Source of the DNA: Delphinapterus leucas
Lineage: Eukaryota > Chordata > Mammalia > Artiodactyla > Monodontidae
Assembly (NCBI RefSeq): GCF_002288925.2
Contig: NW_022098076.1
Location: 89,884,182 to 89,948,181 of the forward strand
DNA: 64,000 bases
Reading direction: 5' to 3'
In this document: positions 10,318-22,390 of the stretch, piece after piece
Layout: every line of letters begins with the position of its first letter
How positions within the stretch are numbered: the first letter of the stretch is position 1
The notes under the pieces: generated by a model
Databases searched by the model: none
What the model was told of the DNA's origin: nothing
The model's input: the letters and a program-made list of their open reading frames with translations, nothing else
Translations under genes and position numbers: made by a program

Positions 10318-12360
10318 CTATAAGTCTCCCTAAAGGCCTCCTCAACCTTCTAAACTTAGAACTAATGATGCCCAGTAGAGTTGTACAATAGATTTATTTT
10401 TATATCTAGAATGAAAATTATTTCACAATTTGAGACAAAGTTTCCACTACAACTTTCTTAAGAAGCAGTAACAGGTTACTGTAAATTTCCCCTCATGCTT
10501 AAGTGTATTTACTTGTTCTTAGATTCCCCAGAGCAGAATCCCAAAAGCATCATGCTTTCAAATTGAGGGACTCTAAGGGTCTTGAGGTTTTAGTCACTTC
10601 ACAACAAGATCTCCATCAGGGGTGTCCTAGAGCCAGCACCAACCAGCCCCCACTTACAAGAGCAGATTGGGAAATGCTCCAGGATTTGGTGAGCTCCATT
10701 ACCATTATTACAAATTCAGTGATGCAAATGTACAACTAAGTAAATTGTATTAAGAGAAAAAGTAACAAATGTTCAAAACTCATCCCTTCCTAAATATTTT
10801 ACTATGGGTTAATTATCTCCACTTTGAGGTTATTTATGTCTTTTGGATCTTTAAGATGGAAATATACAACAGTGTGCTACTGCACCTCTCTTCCCAGCTC
10901 TTCATTCAATGATAGATTGAAACTGATCTCGTTAGGAGTATTTACACCAGAGTAATGGGCAAATGCTACAAATCAAGGCTTTCTCCCCCCACTAAAGATC
11001 CAGTTGTTAAACATTTACTAGCACACTGCTGATCTCCAACCACAGCATAGGGTTATAATTTTAGGAAGGAGAACATGTTCTGATACCAGATTCCCAGGTA
11101 CCACACACTGAACTTTCTGCTGGCACAACAAGTGCAGTGCAGGGCTCTTAGTTTCTAGCAGTTGATGGATGAGTGTGCAAACTGAGAGCTTCAAGTCCAT
11201 CTCATCACAATTGAATGCCTCAGGCTGATGGTCTGAAGGGGCAGAATGGCCAGGAGTGGGACAAGCAGTGCCCGAGAGATGGAGCGGTCTGTTTTTGCAC
11301 CATATTCGAAACCCAGGTTGGCCAATGTTTTTTAGCCTCTGAAACTTTTTTTTAAACAAAGGTTTTTGCAGAGTGTGATACGTAAATCAGATGCAAGTGA
11401 AGCTGCTCAGTGACAAAGTGGGAAGGGGGCCAGAACCCACTGCCCACTGGCTCTGAATCTCCTTTCTAGCTCGCAGAGGGACTGAAAGGGGAACTCGTCT
11501 GCAGGGTGCACAGCTTGGAAACTTCCACCACAAAGATTGAAAGCTGAGAACAGATGATGTTGATGTTCAAAAACACGCAGCAGCCTTGTTTCCACCCACA
11601 GAGGCAGTTTTCCCCAGAAGCTGTTTACAGAGGTGGCTGGTCGCACCTGATAACCTGAGGTTCTCCGCCATGAGGATCTGTTTCATATGGAAAGAAGGAT
11701 TTTGTTTAATGACTTCTAGGCCCCAATGAAAAGCCTGGTTCCCACACTGACAGCAGGGAAGAGGCTTACCCAGGTCCACTCTGGCCCCAGGCATAGCATC
11801 CTGCAGGACAAGTGGGTGAATGTGCATAGGAAGCCAGGAGAGACCATGGGGATGGTTAAAAGTCTCGGAAATGTCTTGTTCAAATGTGTAGCCGGCACCT
11901 TGTGAGAAAAATCCCAGCCTCGCCGACCATCGCAGGGAGATGAGTAAGATCACAGATGAGCCTTTCCTTGGGGCTTCTCGAAAATGATCCAGCACTGTCA
12001 GATGAGCCAGGCGGGGTCTGTGAATGGAGTGAGATTACCCACAGATCTGTCCGCAGAGGAGAGAGAACTGCATACACGTGCGGAACACTTCCCAACACTG
12101 ACGTGTCCTAACTCTTGACAGTCATCATAAAAGCCACAGGCTTGGTTAATTTGTGGGCTTCATGGTTTTCTTTCAATACTGTAAGAGTCTCTAATTCTGT
12201 ACATTTAAGGTATAAGAAGAGCCATAGTCTACGCTGTCTTCATAATTACCCATGCATACATAATTCATGGCTTGTGTTTTTTCCCTCAGTTCTAAAGCAT
12301 CCCGGTATCTAGAATTGACCATAGTTGAATATTTTGCAGATGTGTTTATTTTCTTAGAAT
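10318..12360. other. Unassigned sequence with clustered minus-strand open frames
   Basis: No repeat family is clear. On the minus strand several overlapping open frames lie close together: 11880-12098, 11567-11995 (142 codons), 11407-11646 and 11018-11359 (113 codons). None has a domain or motif I recognise, and the frames shift from one to the next. They could be a decayed coding remnant or chance. Confidence 0.4.
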
Positions 12361-12375
12361 CTGCTTAGCCTTCTT

Positions 12376-12555
12376 TTTTTTTTTTACTTTTTATTGGAGT
12401 AGAGTTGCTTTACAATGTTGTGTTAGTTTCTACTGTACAGCAAAGTGGATCAGCTACCTGTATACATATATACCCCCTTGTTTAGATTTCCTTCCCATTT
12501 AGGTCACCACAGAGCACTGAGTAGAGTTCCCCACCCTATACAGTAGGTTCTCATA
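12376..12555 (-). mobile_element. 5'-truncated L1 with perfect 15-bp TSD
   Basis: About 180 bp of antisense L1 3' end ('attggagtagagttgcttta' near 12395, 'tgtacagcaaagtggatcag' near 12434), beginning with poly(T). The duplication CTGCTTAGCCTTCTT is perfect at 12361-12375 and 12556-12570. This is a clean target-primed insertion with almost the whole L1 lost at the 5' side. Confidence 0.95.
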
Positions 12556-12570
12556 CTGCTTAGCCTTCTT

Positions 12571-14204
12571 GCATCAAGGCTGCATGTGTTTCTCCATAAG
12601 CAGTTTATACTCTTCTGTTGATTAAAACTGATCCAACCTCTTTATCAAGCCACCATCCATAGAGGCCGGATCCCCTCTCCCACCAACAACCCAATCACTC
12701 CCAATTCCTGGGCTCCTGTCCCACTGCCACTGCTGCTGGTGCCAGCTCTTAATAGATAAAGAATGGGATCAGTTGGGTTGAGAAGAGATGGGGGGTTGTG
12801 AAGAATAAATCATGTTCCACCCAACTTCCTCATTGTAAATTCCAAAAGAATTGCTCTGGTTTTGTACATCAGTCTCTTGTGAGTTGGGATAGTGTGTGTC
12901 CCTTTATCCTGTCTGCTCACTTCAGGTAAAATAATCTTTTTTAGGGTAACTGAATTGGGGGCCTCTTTGCAGAGGCAAACTCTGCATTTATTTCATTCTG
13001 TCTTTATAGGCGCAGAGTTCTTGTCCCAAAATTTAGGCTCTCAGGGGGTGTGGAAAGATCCACTTAAGCCTAAAGTCCCAGGCTGAACTCTCCACTCCAG
13101 TCCAAACATAGAAGCCTGAATTTGAGCCACTGACCCGGCTACCAACCTGGTCCCTAACTGGATGGACTTTTATATCCAGTAGGCTAATGTCCCTCCTGAG
13201 ATGGGCCTCCAGGTAGAAGGAGAAGTGTTAGAAATGGAATCCTACACCCCTAGCTCCTTTCACAGACAAACATACCCAATTCCAATTTAACAGAAACTGA
13301 ACTAAGAAAAACATTTTATCCCTGAGGATAGGTACATGCAAACAAGGTGAAGCAAAACAAAGAAAACCTGTTAGCCTTGTGTTAAACACCCAGGGCTATT
13401 TACCTCTCTCATCATTAAGGCCATCTCTGAGAAAATATTTCCCCGGGGGGGGGGGGGGCGACTGCTGGTGTCTCACAAACCTGCCTCCATTAAGGGAGGA
13501 GGGATGTTACAGTCTTTCTTCTATCACAGGCTGCCTCTTGATAGTAAGACGGATGCCCAGGAGGTTACCTGTCCCCCACAAGTGAGCCTAGACCTGAGAA
13601 CCCTGCCCCATTTTCCCTCAAAAATACAAACCAATTTCATGAGAAATTGACAAAACAAGCAGTGCATCAACAAGTCTGGATGACATTTTTACTGCTGCAA
13701 TCCAAATTTGCAGTGTCTAGTTAACAAAAACCTTACCTCTTTTGTATAAATATTCCAGAAGACTTCTGTTCAACTTGCAGCTCTGTCCCCTGATTGGTCT
13801 TAGATGAATCCAAGAAAAAGTGTTGTTGAATATTAAATTCTCCCAAGATTAGAAACCAATTTAATACATGTTTACCTATTCTGAACAATAACTCTCATTG
13901 ATAGTGTAGAAATGCCAGGTTTGACAACATGCTCATTTACAGAGAAAGAGATAGGGCAGGGGTGGGGCTAGGGGTGGAATTATTGACTCTAAAAAAAGAA
14001 AACAGGTGGAAAATTAAGAATTGGTGATGGGATGGACAGCCTAACATTTGTCACTACAATTCTATATAAACCCTTTCCTTGCTAGCGTTCTAACAGTAAA
14101 AGATCCATACTCCTCTTTATTTTTCTCTCGTCTACCTCCACTGTTTCTGCAAAAGCTCGTTACCTTTAAGTTCCCATGTATTCAGCTCAACCTAATTTAG
14201 AAGA
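12571..14204. other. Unassigned sequence
   Basis: No gene or repeat family is recognised apart from the G run at 13445-13458. Short open frames at 12892-13086 and 13379-13650 have no recognisable content. Confidence 0.5.
13445..13458 (+). repeat. Run of 14 G
   Basis: Fourteen consecutive G after CCCC. Such a run is prone to length errors in sequencing and to slippage, and it can form G-quadruplex structures. It sits inside a short open frame, whose reading is therefore unreliable. Confidence 0.97.
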
Positions 14205-14310
14205 AAAGGTAACACTAGCTATCATTTATTGAGTATGCAGATAACTTAGCCTCTATGATTTCATTAATTCCTCAAACCAGCTCTGCAAGGAGGGATGAGA
14301 GGCCTGAGAT
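14205..14310 (-). repeat. MIR fragment, reverse orientation
   Basis: 'actagctatcatttattgag' near 14214 followed by 'tgatttcattaattcctcaa' near 14257 and CTCTGCAAGG is the MIR 3' half read backwards. Old and diverged. Confidence 0.65.
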
Positions 14311-14724
14311 CATGGTGGTGGGATGACCCAATCACAGCCCTTGGATAATGGAGCCCAGCATCCATTATGTCACGGCCCGAGGACTCTTGTGGGTACCAAA
14401 TGGGCTTGGCTGGACTACTTCAGTTTGGGGCTTTGAGGAAAAGCACAGGGCGTCTTACCTTCTCCTGGATGTCTCCTCTTTGATGAAGCAAATATGGTAG
14501 GTTCTACCGAGGTGAGAAGAAAGGAAGACACAGCCTTGAGTTTATATGAAGTTCAGCTTGAGTTCATTTACTTCCAATGAAATAAATGTTCTAGGGTAGG
14601 AATTACTGAGGGCTGAAAAGAAAACTTTCTTTTTCCTCTAGAAGCTGATTGAAGTTCAGGTGATCGATTAGTCAGAATCAATGTGAACAAAACAATGTGA
14701 TTCAGTGGTGGCACATGTGGCTGA
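14311..14724. other. Unassigned sequence
   Basis: Nothing recognised; no open frame of note. Confidence 0.45.
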
Positions 14725-14795
14725 AAATCAGTTTTGTTCATCTGTAAAATGGGAATGTTATCATAAACCTGCCTCTCAAACCTGTGGTCAGACTG
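14725..14795 (+). repeat. Short MIR fragment
   Basis: 'ttcatctgtaaaatgggaat' at 14738 is the most conserved MIR phrase, followed by a run resembling 'accttgcctctcaaggttgt'. Only the central part is recognisable. Confidence 0.65.
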
Positions 14796-15054
14796 ATGCC
14801 TTCAGAACTCCTTGGCGACTTTGGATGGAAGCAATGCCTCATTGGTCTTTTTGTTTTAACATTCTTGGATTTCACTGTATTCATTAAAGACCCACCAGAC
14901 CTAGGCATCATGGATGTAATGGGTATGCTTGAAAGGCCTCTCAAGAAAGAACCTCAATGAACTAGAAATGCACGATATCATTAATTTAGACAATTTGGGC
15001 AATTGTCTCTAGACAACTTACCCACATTACAGCTTATGTTTAAGTGTATTTTTA

Positions 15055-15074
15055 AATTAATTAATTAATTAATT
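15055..15074. repeat. (TTAA)n microsatellite
   Basis: Five TTAA/AATT steps in a row. It lies just left of an L2 fragment. Confidence 0.9.
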
Positions 15075-15155
15075 TAACAAACAGGTCTTGTGCACCTACT
15101 GTGTGTCGAGCACCATGTTAGGCACTGGGAATGCAGTAGCAAAAAAAATCTACAC
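15075..15155 (-). repeat. L2 3'-end fragment, reverse orientation
   Basis: 'tgcacctactgtgtgtcgag' near 15091, then 'gttaggcactgggaatgcag' near 15117, is the L2 3' end read backwards. A CHR SINE begins directly to its right. Confidence 0.7.
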
Positions 15156-15158
15156 GGG

Positions 15159-15357
15159 GGCTTCCCTGGTGGCACAGTGGTTGAGAGTCCGCCTGCTGAT
15201 GCAGGGAACGTGGGTTCGTGCCCCGGTCCGGGAAGATCCCACATGCCGAAGAGCGGCTGGGCCCGTGAGCCATGGCCGCTGAGCCTGCGCGTCTGGAGCC
15301 TGTGCTCCGCAACAGGAGAGGCCACAACAGTGAGAGGCCCGCGTACTGCAAAAAAAA
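15159..15357 (+). mobile_element. CHR-2-type SINE
   Basis: Full-length body beginning GGCTTCCCTGGTGGCACAG with B-box-like ggttcgtgcccc and a short A tail. Flanks are A-rich (aaaaaaaatctaca on the left, aaaaaaaccaca on the right) and only weakly resemble each other, so the target-site duplication is not certain. It inserted next to or into an L2 fragment. Confidence 0.93.
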
Positions 15358-16479
15358 CCACATTAATTATAAATAAAATATATATGAATGGATTTTGCAT
15401 TTTGATCAATTTAAGAATTTTTTAAAGGGCTGTCAGGCACATTTACGTTCAATTTCTTTTGCTGTTATGTTCTTTTTAATCATTTCTTTTAAAATATTTC
15501 CCTTGTCTCTTGCCTTTCCTGTGTGCCGTAAGTCTCATTTCTTTCATCTTTGCAGCTCTATAGAGCATATTTTATGTTAATTAAGACAATGAAGATACAG
15601 CCTTTAAGCCATTGGAATAGAGGTGATTGTTGAACTTATGGGAATATTTGATTACCTGAGAAAGAGAGTGAAGCAAAAGAAAAAAAGAAAAAACTGAGGA
15701 CATGGGGCAATCTTTGGGGAATGTGTACATTAGACTGAGGGATGGAGCTGTAGCAGAGGTGCTGGAGAGCCCAGAATGTGAAACCACAGGTGTAAAGGGG
15801 AGAGAGAGCTTCCAGAAGACAAGTCTGGTTACAGGCTCCAAGGGGGGCCAACCAAGGTTTACTTAAGAAAAGATTCTTGAGATCTTGAGGCATCACCTTT
15901 AGCTAAGAGGTAGAAGCAAAGGCCAAGGCTCAGTGAGTGCTGAAAAATGATTGTAAATAAACTCCACTATTCTTACAAGACCTTGAACAGGAAACGAGAG
16001 GAAAGAAAAAGGCTTACAGCTTCAGGGGACGGCTGGTATGGGGCCATGGAAGAGACCAGGACATGTATATTCATATTGGAGACAAGACAGATAAGGCAAA
16101 GCGGAGAAGGTATCCTTCATGGAGCGTAGTCTGCAAAGACATATGTTAATAGCTTTGGGGTACCGCTGAAGAATGAGCACCGTTCTCCCTTCATTCCTAA
16201 CTCGAGAATAAGCATTAAGCATGCAATTCATAATAGGCCGGATTCCATTAAGCTTCCCCTGCTGATGTAAAGGGCTCAGAGCAGGGTCTGCCAGAGCAAT
16301 CTTGGGGAAAATCACTTTTTAGCACAGGAGGGAATGGGGGTCAACAGCAAGTCAATGGCTGCCATATCTAAATCCAGTGAGTGTCCTGGAAGAGTCTAAG
16401 GATGAACAAATACAGCATTTGAGGGTGAGATCCTGCATGTTTCTACCTCATCTGTGTCTCACTCTGTGAGATTTTTAAT
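15358..16479. other. Unassigned sequence
   Basis: No gene or repeat family recognised over 1.1 kb. Open frames under 100 codons show nothing familiar. Confidence 0.5.
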
Positions 16480-16610
16480 TTAACCAATATTAACTCGGAA
16501 GCTGAGTGACCTGTCCAAGGAGGCAGTCGTCAGATGATGGGGACAATGCTCCAATCCTGATTCCTTGGCTCTGAGTTCAATGCTCTTTTCACAACATGAC
16601 ACTCCTTTTC
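16480..16610 (-). repeat. MIR fragment, reverse orientation
   Basis: 'gctgagtgacctgtccaagg' near 16501, then 'gattccttggctctgagttc' and 'atgctcttttcacaacatga', follow the order of a reversed MIR from core to tRNA-derived head. Confidence 0.7.
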
Positions 16611-17959
16611 AGCACTCATCTCCTCAACAGCCAAGTTCCATAAAGGGGATAGAACAAGCGGGTCTACGTGACAGACCATAAAAGTGACATAACTGTAGGA
16701 GCTCCGCACTCTTTGGCACGCCATCTCTCACGTTGAGTGATTCACCCAAGTTCACCACCTTTATTCCTGGAGAGAGTGTTCTTGCCACAATCCTGCCTCC
16801 TTTCCTACAACTAGGGGCCTCTGTAGGACAACCTATAAAACTCCTAATGTCCCATCACCCCTTTCCTGGAGGTTAAAGGTAGCCCTCTTCCCCTCCAGGG
16901 CTCTTCCACCATCACAGGAGCCTCTCAAGCAGAAGCCACCCAAAGTGCAAGGGAGAAAGAAGCGGGATGGAGAGAATGGGGTGTGAGAATGACCTCAAAT
17001 ACTATGACTCACAACTCAAACAAAGCCGTGTGGGTTTGTTTTAGCCAGTAGCTTTTAAAATAGTCACCAGAATTGCATCATTCTAAGATTTTTTTAAACA
17101 TAAGATTACACCAAATTCAAATGTCTTTAAATTCAAGTAGAAAACATATATACATAATTTAGAATCCTACAAGGCTCAAAGGTCTGTAGAGCTTGATTTA
17201 AAATGTATTTAGAAACTAAAAAGAAATACAAAACCCAGGCAAGTAATCATCTCGAGTGGGAGCTGCTGACATCTGACATTCGAATGAGAAAAAAGTAATG
17301 TGGGTGAGTATCTTAACTCCTGCTACAAAGGCTACGTGAGCTGTGAGACCAGCTTCTTTATAAGTTTGTAGCTCATGATCCAGTGGCTCTGAAAAGGTCC
17401 TCATTTGTCTCAGTGAGTGGGTATGTCTGCAGCAATAGATTTCTTATGCAAATACAATCTCCGGTTCTAAATTATCTCAGTTAACTGGGATGTTTACTGG
17501 ATGACATTTCCTTAGCGTTATACATTTGTCCACTCGAGAAATATTTAGAATTAAGCAACTTCAGTTATTAGGATCTTAACTGTCTTCTTTAGAGACAGAA
17601 ATCTTTTAACTCTAGAAAGATTTAGAATTAAATATAAAAAGGCTTAAGAAAGACAAAACCAAATCTGTCCATGACGGGTAACTTAATACGCTTGTATCAT
17701 TTAAAAGAATGCAGTTTATTAGTGTGGTCACCTTCTTTCGCTCATTTACATTACATGATTGATGAGTTAGTTTAGACCCTTCACTTTAATTTGAAATCTT
17801 AACAAATGTATCTACAAATTTAGAACATGTGAGAGAACTTCAGGTTTTATACATGTAAATTGAAAGAAATTATTGATCTTAGGGAAGATTTTTGTTATTG
17901 CATTGCTTTCAAAGATACAGTAATAAGGCATAACTGATTTCTCAACAGAAAGAGTGGGA
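16611..17959. other. Unassigned sequence, A/T-rich towards the right
   Basis: No repeat family or gene recognised. From about 17050 onward the composition is A/T rich. Confidence 0.5.
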
Positions 17960-18530
17960 ACCGAAAGGCAATGGAATGGCATCTTGAAAACACTGAAAGA
18001 AAACAACTGCTAATGTAGAATTATGTACAAGCAAAACTACTCTTCAAAAGCAAAGACAAAATAAAGGCAAAGTCAGAGAAACAGATACTGAGAGAAGTTA
18101 TCTCCAACTGATATATACTAAAAGAAATCTGAAAAGGAGTTCTTTAGGCAGAAGGCAAATGATTCCAGGCAGAAGCACAGTAAAACAAGAAGGAATGATG
18201 AGCACTGCACTGGGTGAATATGTAGGTAAATGTTAAAATATCGCTTACTGTATCAAACAAATGATAATGTATCATGGGATTTAAAATATAAAATCAAAAT
18301 GCGTAGTAACAATATCACAAAAGTCAGATAGGGTAAACGGATTGAAAGTGTTGTAAGGTCTTTGCATTATGCTGGAAAGGATAAAAATGCCGATACGTAT
18401 TAGATCTTAATAAGTGAAGGATGTATATGATAATCTCTATGTTAACCACTGAAAGAATAATAAAAGAAGGTACATCAAAAATGTTAATAGAAAAGAATGA
18501 GGGAATAATCGTTGATTATTCCAAAGGAGA
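17960..18530 (+). mobile_element. Old L1M fragment
   Basis: Contains 'aaaactactcttcaaaagca' near 18032 and 'aaaggagttctttaggcaga' near 18133, followed by the 'aaggaatgatgagcactg' block and 'gtaaatgttaaaatatcg', all in the order of an old mammalian L1 in sense. No coding frame remains. Confidence 0.7.
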
Positions 18531-18674
18531 CATAAAGGGAAAGAAAGAACAAAGAACAATTTTCCACTATATATACTTTCCAGCAGATTTTATATTTCTA
18601 CTAACTTTGCCCTCCTTTTTCTATTGTAATAATTATCCTACCTGTGACCTGATCTCTGTGAACACCATCTATCT

Positions 18675-18840
18675 TTCTACACTTTTTCTCATTTAATATT
18701 TATAAAAACCTTGGAAGTTAGGTACTGTTATGTATATTTTACTAGTAATGAGACAAGTGAGTTCAAGTAACTTGCCCAAGAAATAGAAACCAGTAAGAAT
18801 TTTTATCTTAAACCATAACCTCACACTAATTTGTCCCCAC
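18675..18840 (-). repeat. MIR fragment, reverse orientation
   Basis: 'ctcatttaatatttataaaa' near 18688, 'aggtactgttatgtatattt' near 18720, then 'agttcaagtaacttgcccaa' near 18760 give the reversed MIR order. Confidence 0.72.
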
Positions 18841-18919
18841 AGAAACTCAGGGGAATGGGACAGCATACAGGACAATGGTGGTTCGGTAGACCAAGTCCTT
18901 TGGGGCTGTTCTGACTTGT

Positions 18920-18995
18920 GATCCACTTTGCACCAGGCATTTAAATTCAACAGACACTTACTCAATTTATTAACGGAGTACCATGCTAGATTCTA
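18920..18995 (-). repeat. Possible L2 or MIR fragment
   Basis: 'ttcaacagacacttactcaa' near 18947 then 'gtaccatgctagattctaga' resembles the reversed L2 3' end. Weak and short. Confidence 0.4.
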
Positions 18996-19059
18996 GAAAT
19001 ATCCAAACTACTTAACCTCGCTGGCCACTCTAGCTGAAAGCAGAAGAATGAGGTTGCTA

Positions 19060-19800
19060 GGGTTTTTTTTAATTATTAAACTTTTTATTCTGAGATAACT
19101 ATAGCTTCATAGGCACTTGTAAGAAATGATACAGAGAGATCCTGTGTACTTTTTTACCTAGTTTGCCCCAATGGTACCATCTTGCAAGACCATAATACAA
19201 TATCACAAAGAGTATATTGACATTGATACAGCCAAGATGCACATTTCCATCACCAGGTCCTCATGTTGCCCTGGTATAGCCACACCCACTTCCCTCCTTC
19301 CTACTCCTCAACCCCTGGCAACCATGAATCTGTTCTCCATTCTGTAATTTTGTCGCTTCAAGAATGTTACATAGTGGAGTCATATGGTGTGTAAGCTTCT
19401 GAGATAGGCTTTTTTTACTCAACATGATTCCTTAGAGATTCATCCAGGTTGTTACATGTATCAATTCTTTTTTTATTGCTTAGTATATTCCATGGCATGG
19501 ATGTACCATAGTTTGTTCAGCCATTTCCATGTTAAAGAACACCTGGTTTTTTTTCCAGTTTTGGGCTATTACAAATCAAGCTGCTATGAACATTTATTTG
19601 TCTACAGATTTTTGTGTGTATGTTTTCATTTCTCTTGGATAAATGCCCAAGAGTGCAACTGATAGGTTATAGTTGCATGTTTAGCTTTTTAAGAAACTCC
19701 TGAGCTGCTTTCTAGAGTAGATATACCATTTGGCACTCCCACCGGCAATGTGTGAGTGATACAGTTTCCCCACATCCACTTGGTATTGCCACCATTTTCA
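19060..19800 (-). mobile_element. L1M 3' end and ORF2 C-terminal region, reverse orientation
   Basis: Antisense L1M order is clear: 'aactttttattctgagataa' near 19079, 'cccctggcaaccatgaatct' near 19312, 'gcttagtatattccatggca' near 19479, 'caagctgctatgaacattta' near 19577 and 'cactcccaccggcaatgtgt' near 19734. The last parts correspond to the C-terminal end of ORF2. Frames are broken throughout. Confidence 0.88.
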
Positions 19801-20585
19801 TGTCAGATAACTCGAACGAACCTGTCGTTTCGATTTCGACATCTATTGATTACTTTCATTCGATTTGAAGTCTTCCTGGTTCTTGATGAGTGATTTCCAT
19901 TGAAACCTGGATGTGTAGGGTAGTATGTTCTGAGCCATTGTGTCTTATTTAAACCTGTTTTTGCTGGCTTCCTCTGACATTGCACCAGTAGGGAAGCAGG
20001 GGTGCCATCTTGCCTTTGATACCTGAGTGGGGAGGGCTCCTTGTTACTGTTGGAGGTGAGGGAGTTCTAGCACTTGCAGGTCTCCCTTGATGCCTCCCTG
20101 GCTGGGACACAGTAATGCCTTGTTATGGCTTCACTGACACCAAGGGGAGGGTGGCATCATTACCACTGGATGGTAGAGAAAGCCCTGACTCTCCCAGTGG
20201 GGAGAGGGGTGGGCTCCTCATTACTTCTGGGTGGGAAGGAAAGTCCAGCTTCTTACTCAGCCTTCTCTGAAACCACCCTGAGGGAGTGTTGGAGCCTTTT
20301 CTGTCTTGATAGGTTGCCCTTTCCTGGTCCCTTGGCCAGAGAAAATAGGTTTTTGTTGGGGATTTTGTTTGTCTGCGCCTTTCCAAATTACTGGCTTCTC
20401 AGCCCCAAATCTGGGCTATATGAGGCAAAAAGGGAACCTTGGAAATTGGTTCTGGTCTTCCTTCTCTCCACCTTTCAGAATCTCCTTTATGTGTATTTTA
20501 TATATAATGTCCAGGGTTTTTCGTTGTATTTGGTAAGCGGAATAATATACCTACTCCAGCTTCACAGAAGTGGAAGTTGGGCAAG
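19801..20585 (-). repeat. Probable further L1M-like sequence
   Basis: The right end, with 'tatataatgtccagggtttt' near 20500 and a CAGAAGTGGAAGT end, is a phrase I associate with old L1 3' regions read backwards. A 170-codon open frame (20125-20637) crosses the stretch and is not a recognised protein. Family and orientation are uncertain. Confidence 0.45.
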
Positions 20586-20599
20586 AACTAAGTTTTTAA

Positions 20600-21345
20600 G
20601 GGTTCTGACCACCAATTCTGACGTGGGGCCAGGGTAGGGTTTCCAACCACCAGCAAGCAATGCTCCCACGCCAACTGGCTATCTTCACTCCAATTCCATT
20701 CTGACACTGTCTACCTGGAGAAAGCGTCAGATCTCACAGGTTAGGGGATCATTCCTACAAGACTGCCAGTCACAAACCCAGGTTGTCACCTGGGTCACCT
20801 GTGCTCCTGACCAACGGTTATAAATTGGAAGTGTTAACAACCCCCCTGCCCTTGTGTTGGATATAATTTGCTAGAGCGGCTCACAGAACTCAGAGAAACA
20901 CTTTACTTACTAGATTACCGGTTTATTATAAAAGGAACCTATGCACAGGGCAAGGTCTGGGCAAAGGACACAGAGCTCCCATACCCTCTCCCAGAGCTCC
21001 ACTCTTCCCACCTCTTCACCTGTTCACGCACCTGGAAGCTCGCTGAACCCTGTCCTTTTGGGTTTTTATAGAGGCTTCATTACATAGGCATGATTGATTA
21101 AATCATTAGTCATTGGTGATTGAACTCAATCTTCAGCCTCTCTCCTCTCCCCATAGGTCAGCTTTACCTGGTAACCCATCCCCAATCCTAGGTGTTTTCC
21201 AAAAGTCACCTCATTAATGTAACAGAAGACACCTTTACAGCTCTCATCACTTAGAAAATTACAAAGGTTTTCGGAGCTCTGTGCCAGGAACAGGGACAAA
21301 GACCAAATATATGTTTCTTATTATAAATCCCAATATCAGTGTTAA
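20600..21345 (-). mobile_element. MaLR/ERVL-type LTR, reverse orientation
   Basis: A long run of consistent LTR phrases in antisense: 'ctacaagactgccagtcaca' near 20755, 'tgcccttgtgttggatataa' near 20847, 'gctagagcggctcacagaac' at 20870, 'gggtttttatagaggcttca' near 21060, 'cataggcatgattgattaaa' near 21084, 'ggagctctgtgccaggaaca' near 21274 and 'gacaaagaccaaatatatgt' near 21295. No internal viral sequence is next to it, so it appears to be a solo LTR. The exact subfamily was not assigned. Confidence 0.85.
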
Positions 21346-21714
21346 AAGTTCATTTTAACCCTAAAAGCATCCATGGCACCTCTGACTGATGGGAGCATTT
21401 AGCCCCAGCAAAGAAGAGGGAGGAAATGGTTATGTTGTCCTTCTCGGGGTCATTCTTGACACTGACTGTTCGGTGTTCAGTCCCCTCATTCCTCAGAAGC
21501 CTCTAGAGCAACACAAAAAATGCCAACCAGAATGAATTGCTTGGATGTCTGGAAATTAGCATTTCCAATTTGACTCCAACTTCTTCTAATGAGTCTCAAG
21601 CTGTCTTTATGGCAGGTTTAAGCCCGTTTGTCACTGCACTATCTATCAAGTCAGAGAAGCCACCTGTGATACTCTTGTCCTGAAAGAGGGAAAGGATGTG
21701 GTCCTAGAATGGAC
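21346..21714. other. Unassigned sequence
   Basis: Nothing recognised between the LTR and the MIR fragment. Confidence 0.45.
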
Positions 21715-21815
21715 ATCAGCAGCCTTCAACCAAGGTCCACACTACCACTAAGTAGCTATGTGACCTGGGCCCTCCATGTGACTTGATTCCCTCAGTTTTA
21801 AATATATATCCCCAT
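21715..21815 (+). repeat. MIR fragment
   Basis: 'agtagctatgtgacctgggc' at 21752 followed by 'cctcagttttaaatatatat' is the MIR core in sense. Diverged. Confidence 0.7.
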
Positions 21816-21959
21816 ATCCTCCTACAGACCTTGGATTTCGTTGCATAGGACAGAGGAGCCCCAGGCATATATGTGATATAACAACCAAAAACATGACAAA
21901 GGGTTTGAAGCCAATCTTGAGCTGAGTTACATTTATATGCTAGTTTCCACAGGGTCAAT

Positions 21960-22390
21960 CCATTTTCAGTGGGTTCAGTGGACAGGGTTTATATTTACAG
22001 GAACAAGGGGTTATGCAAGTCCTGTGCTCAGGAGAAACTGGTAGGTCACATCCCTTTGCACTTACCAGCATTAACAATTGGCGATGTCTCTTTTCAGAGA
22101 GGGTGGTCCAACACCCCTCCCCATTCTCTTGGTAAGAGAAACCCTGTTACAGGGGACCCATGCCTTATGGATTATGAGATGAGCCCATTCTTCTCCATTG
22201 TAGAAGCCACATGACCCAGGACTGACCAATCAGAGTAGCCCATTTTCCTGGCTGCAGTGACTGGTGAAGAAAGGGCATGTGACTGCAGCTGGGCCAATCA
22301 CAGTCTTATCTAAGTCCTGATGTGCAAACCTAAAAGAGAGATTGACAGCCCGCTCCTGCCCGGCCGAGAGAGACCCCTAAGGGTGGTTCC
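21960..22390. repeat. Probable ancient LTR-like repeat, family unsure
   Basis: 'gaagccacatgacccaggac' near 22204, 'tgaccaatcagagtagccca' near 22223 and a second 'gggccaatcacagtcttatc' near 22291 occur in a pattern seen in old mammalian LTRs. It resembles the 4930-5130 segment. The CCAAT-type boxes would suit a former promoter, but age and decay prevent a firm call. Confidence 0.35.

Noticed and set aside
20125..20637. 170-codon open frame
   Set aside because: Lies mainly in L1-like sequence; hydrophobic stretches come from T-rich DNA.
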